From Prorocentrum cordatum (lineage: Eukaryota > Sar > Dinophyceae > Prorocentrales > Prorocentraceae), in the NCBI GenBank assembly GCA_963575745.1, contig CAUYUJ010019103.1, positions 18,501 through 82,500 on the forward strand: DNA of 64,000 nt. The letters are read 5' to 3'. The position numbers were made by a program, and so were the translations under genes. Below, in pieces: positions 63,369 to 64,000 of this stretch. Under the pieces are notes generated by a model. That model did not search any database. It was given only the letters and a program-made list of their open reading frames with translations, and had not been told where the DNA came from. Each line of letters opens with the position of its first letter. Positions within the stretch are counted from its first letter, which is position 1.

Positions 63369-64000
63369 GCCCCCCCCTCCCATCCAGTCCTAATCCTCCT
63401 CCAGTGTTCCTCCCTCCTCTCCTCCTGACCCTCATCATTACCATCCCTTATCATCATCCCTCCATCCCTTGTCCCTCGACCTCGTCCATTTCGGCCTCCC
63501 CCTCCGCATCGACTACCTCCTCCTGGCCCTACTTGTCACTATTCCCCTCCAAGTTGCTCCTCCCTCTCCTCCATACGAAAGTAGAAGTAACGCTGCGAGT
63601 GTACCGGCAAGCATTCTGGAGTGCAGCGCTTCGGCGAGAGGCGTTGCCCAATATTTGTGCATGCTAGTTCTGTCCACGCACTGTTCGGCGCATGACTTGC
63701 GATGCGATGCCCCTCCTCCTTCTCACCATCATATAGCGCCTCATCATTCCTACCCCTCCTCATCCTCCATCCTTCCCTTCTCGTTCTTCCTTACCATCAC
63801 CACCACCACCATCAACACTATCCGATTTCACCTCCTCAACCACATCATCCTCAAATGTTCGTCATCATCGGCTTCATCCTCCTCCGCACTATCATCCAGC
63901 ACTTTCTTCTCTTGCCCCTCCATCCGGCCCCGCTCCTCAGCCTTTTGATCATCATTTTCCCCTCTCCCCCTCATTCGCCCCCCCTCTTTTGCATTCCTCC

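Overview
The window looks like nuclear DNA of a dinoflagellate. The evidence is high GC, very long trinucleotide tracts, dense retroelement debris, gene pieces separated by repeat-filled introns with non-canonical GC or GA donors and AG|G acceptors, and retroelement proteins of a kind I recognise from dinoflagellates. The lineage is an inference. No bacterial operon, tRNA, rRNA or CRISPR array is visible. Most of the long open frames are artefacts of simple repeats or GC bias.

Layout. 0-13 kb: a broken RNase H tail of a LINE (0.9-1.5 kb), GGA/CTC tracts, a two-unit composite array with (CAA)n tails (2.6-4.6 kb), a CAG/CAA tract (4.6-5.0 kb), one plausible intact host gene for a small single-pass Cys-rich membrane protein (7.8-8.35 kb), a 7 x 73 bp tandem repeat (9.0-9.5 kb), and the first copies of a dispersed GGCCTCTTGGGG repeat family. 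14-19 kb: a degenerate LINE with endonuclease, RT and RNase H domains; its RT has lost the catalytic palm. 20.6-28.4 kb: an open frame interrupted by a 6.7 kb tyrosine-recombinase (DIRS/Ngaro-class) retroelement on the minus strand, with gag, RT-RNase H and recombinase. It has 366 bp direct terminal repeats, and a 95 bp piece of the interrupted frame is duplicated on both sides. 30-38 kb: minisatellites, a minus-strand gene fragment (32.85-33.35 kb), and two exons of an ABC-F (eEF3-like) ATPase (35.1-36.35 kb). 38.4-45.7 kb: a complete-length Ty1/copia element with 211 bp LTRs, split by a 0.8 kb AT-rich insert, sitting in a TATG microsatellite. 46-64 kb: several further dispersed repeat families, two fold-back elements, and two exons that together form one RanBP2-type zinc finger across a 2.66 kb intron (57.9-60.7 kb).

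The strongest biology is the recombinase retroelement. RT, RNase H and recombinase catalytic residues are all present and the terminal repeats are nearly identical, which suggests a recent insertion. Its repeats carry 21 bp iterons and a short palindrome close to the element end, possible recombinase sites. The host genes seen here (membrane protein, ABC-F ATPase, zinc-finger gene, minus-strand fragment) show no operon-like relation to one another. Repeat identities were judged by eye and are approximate.
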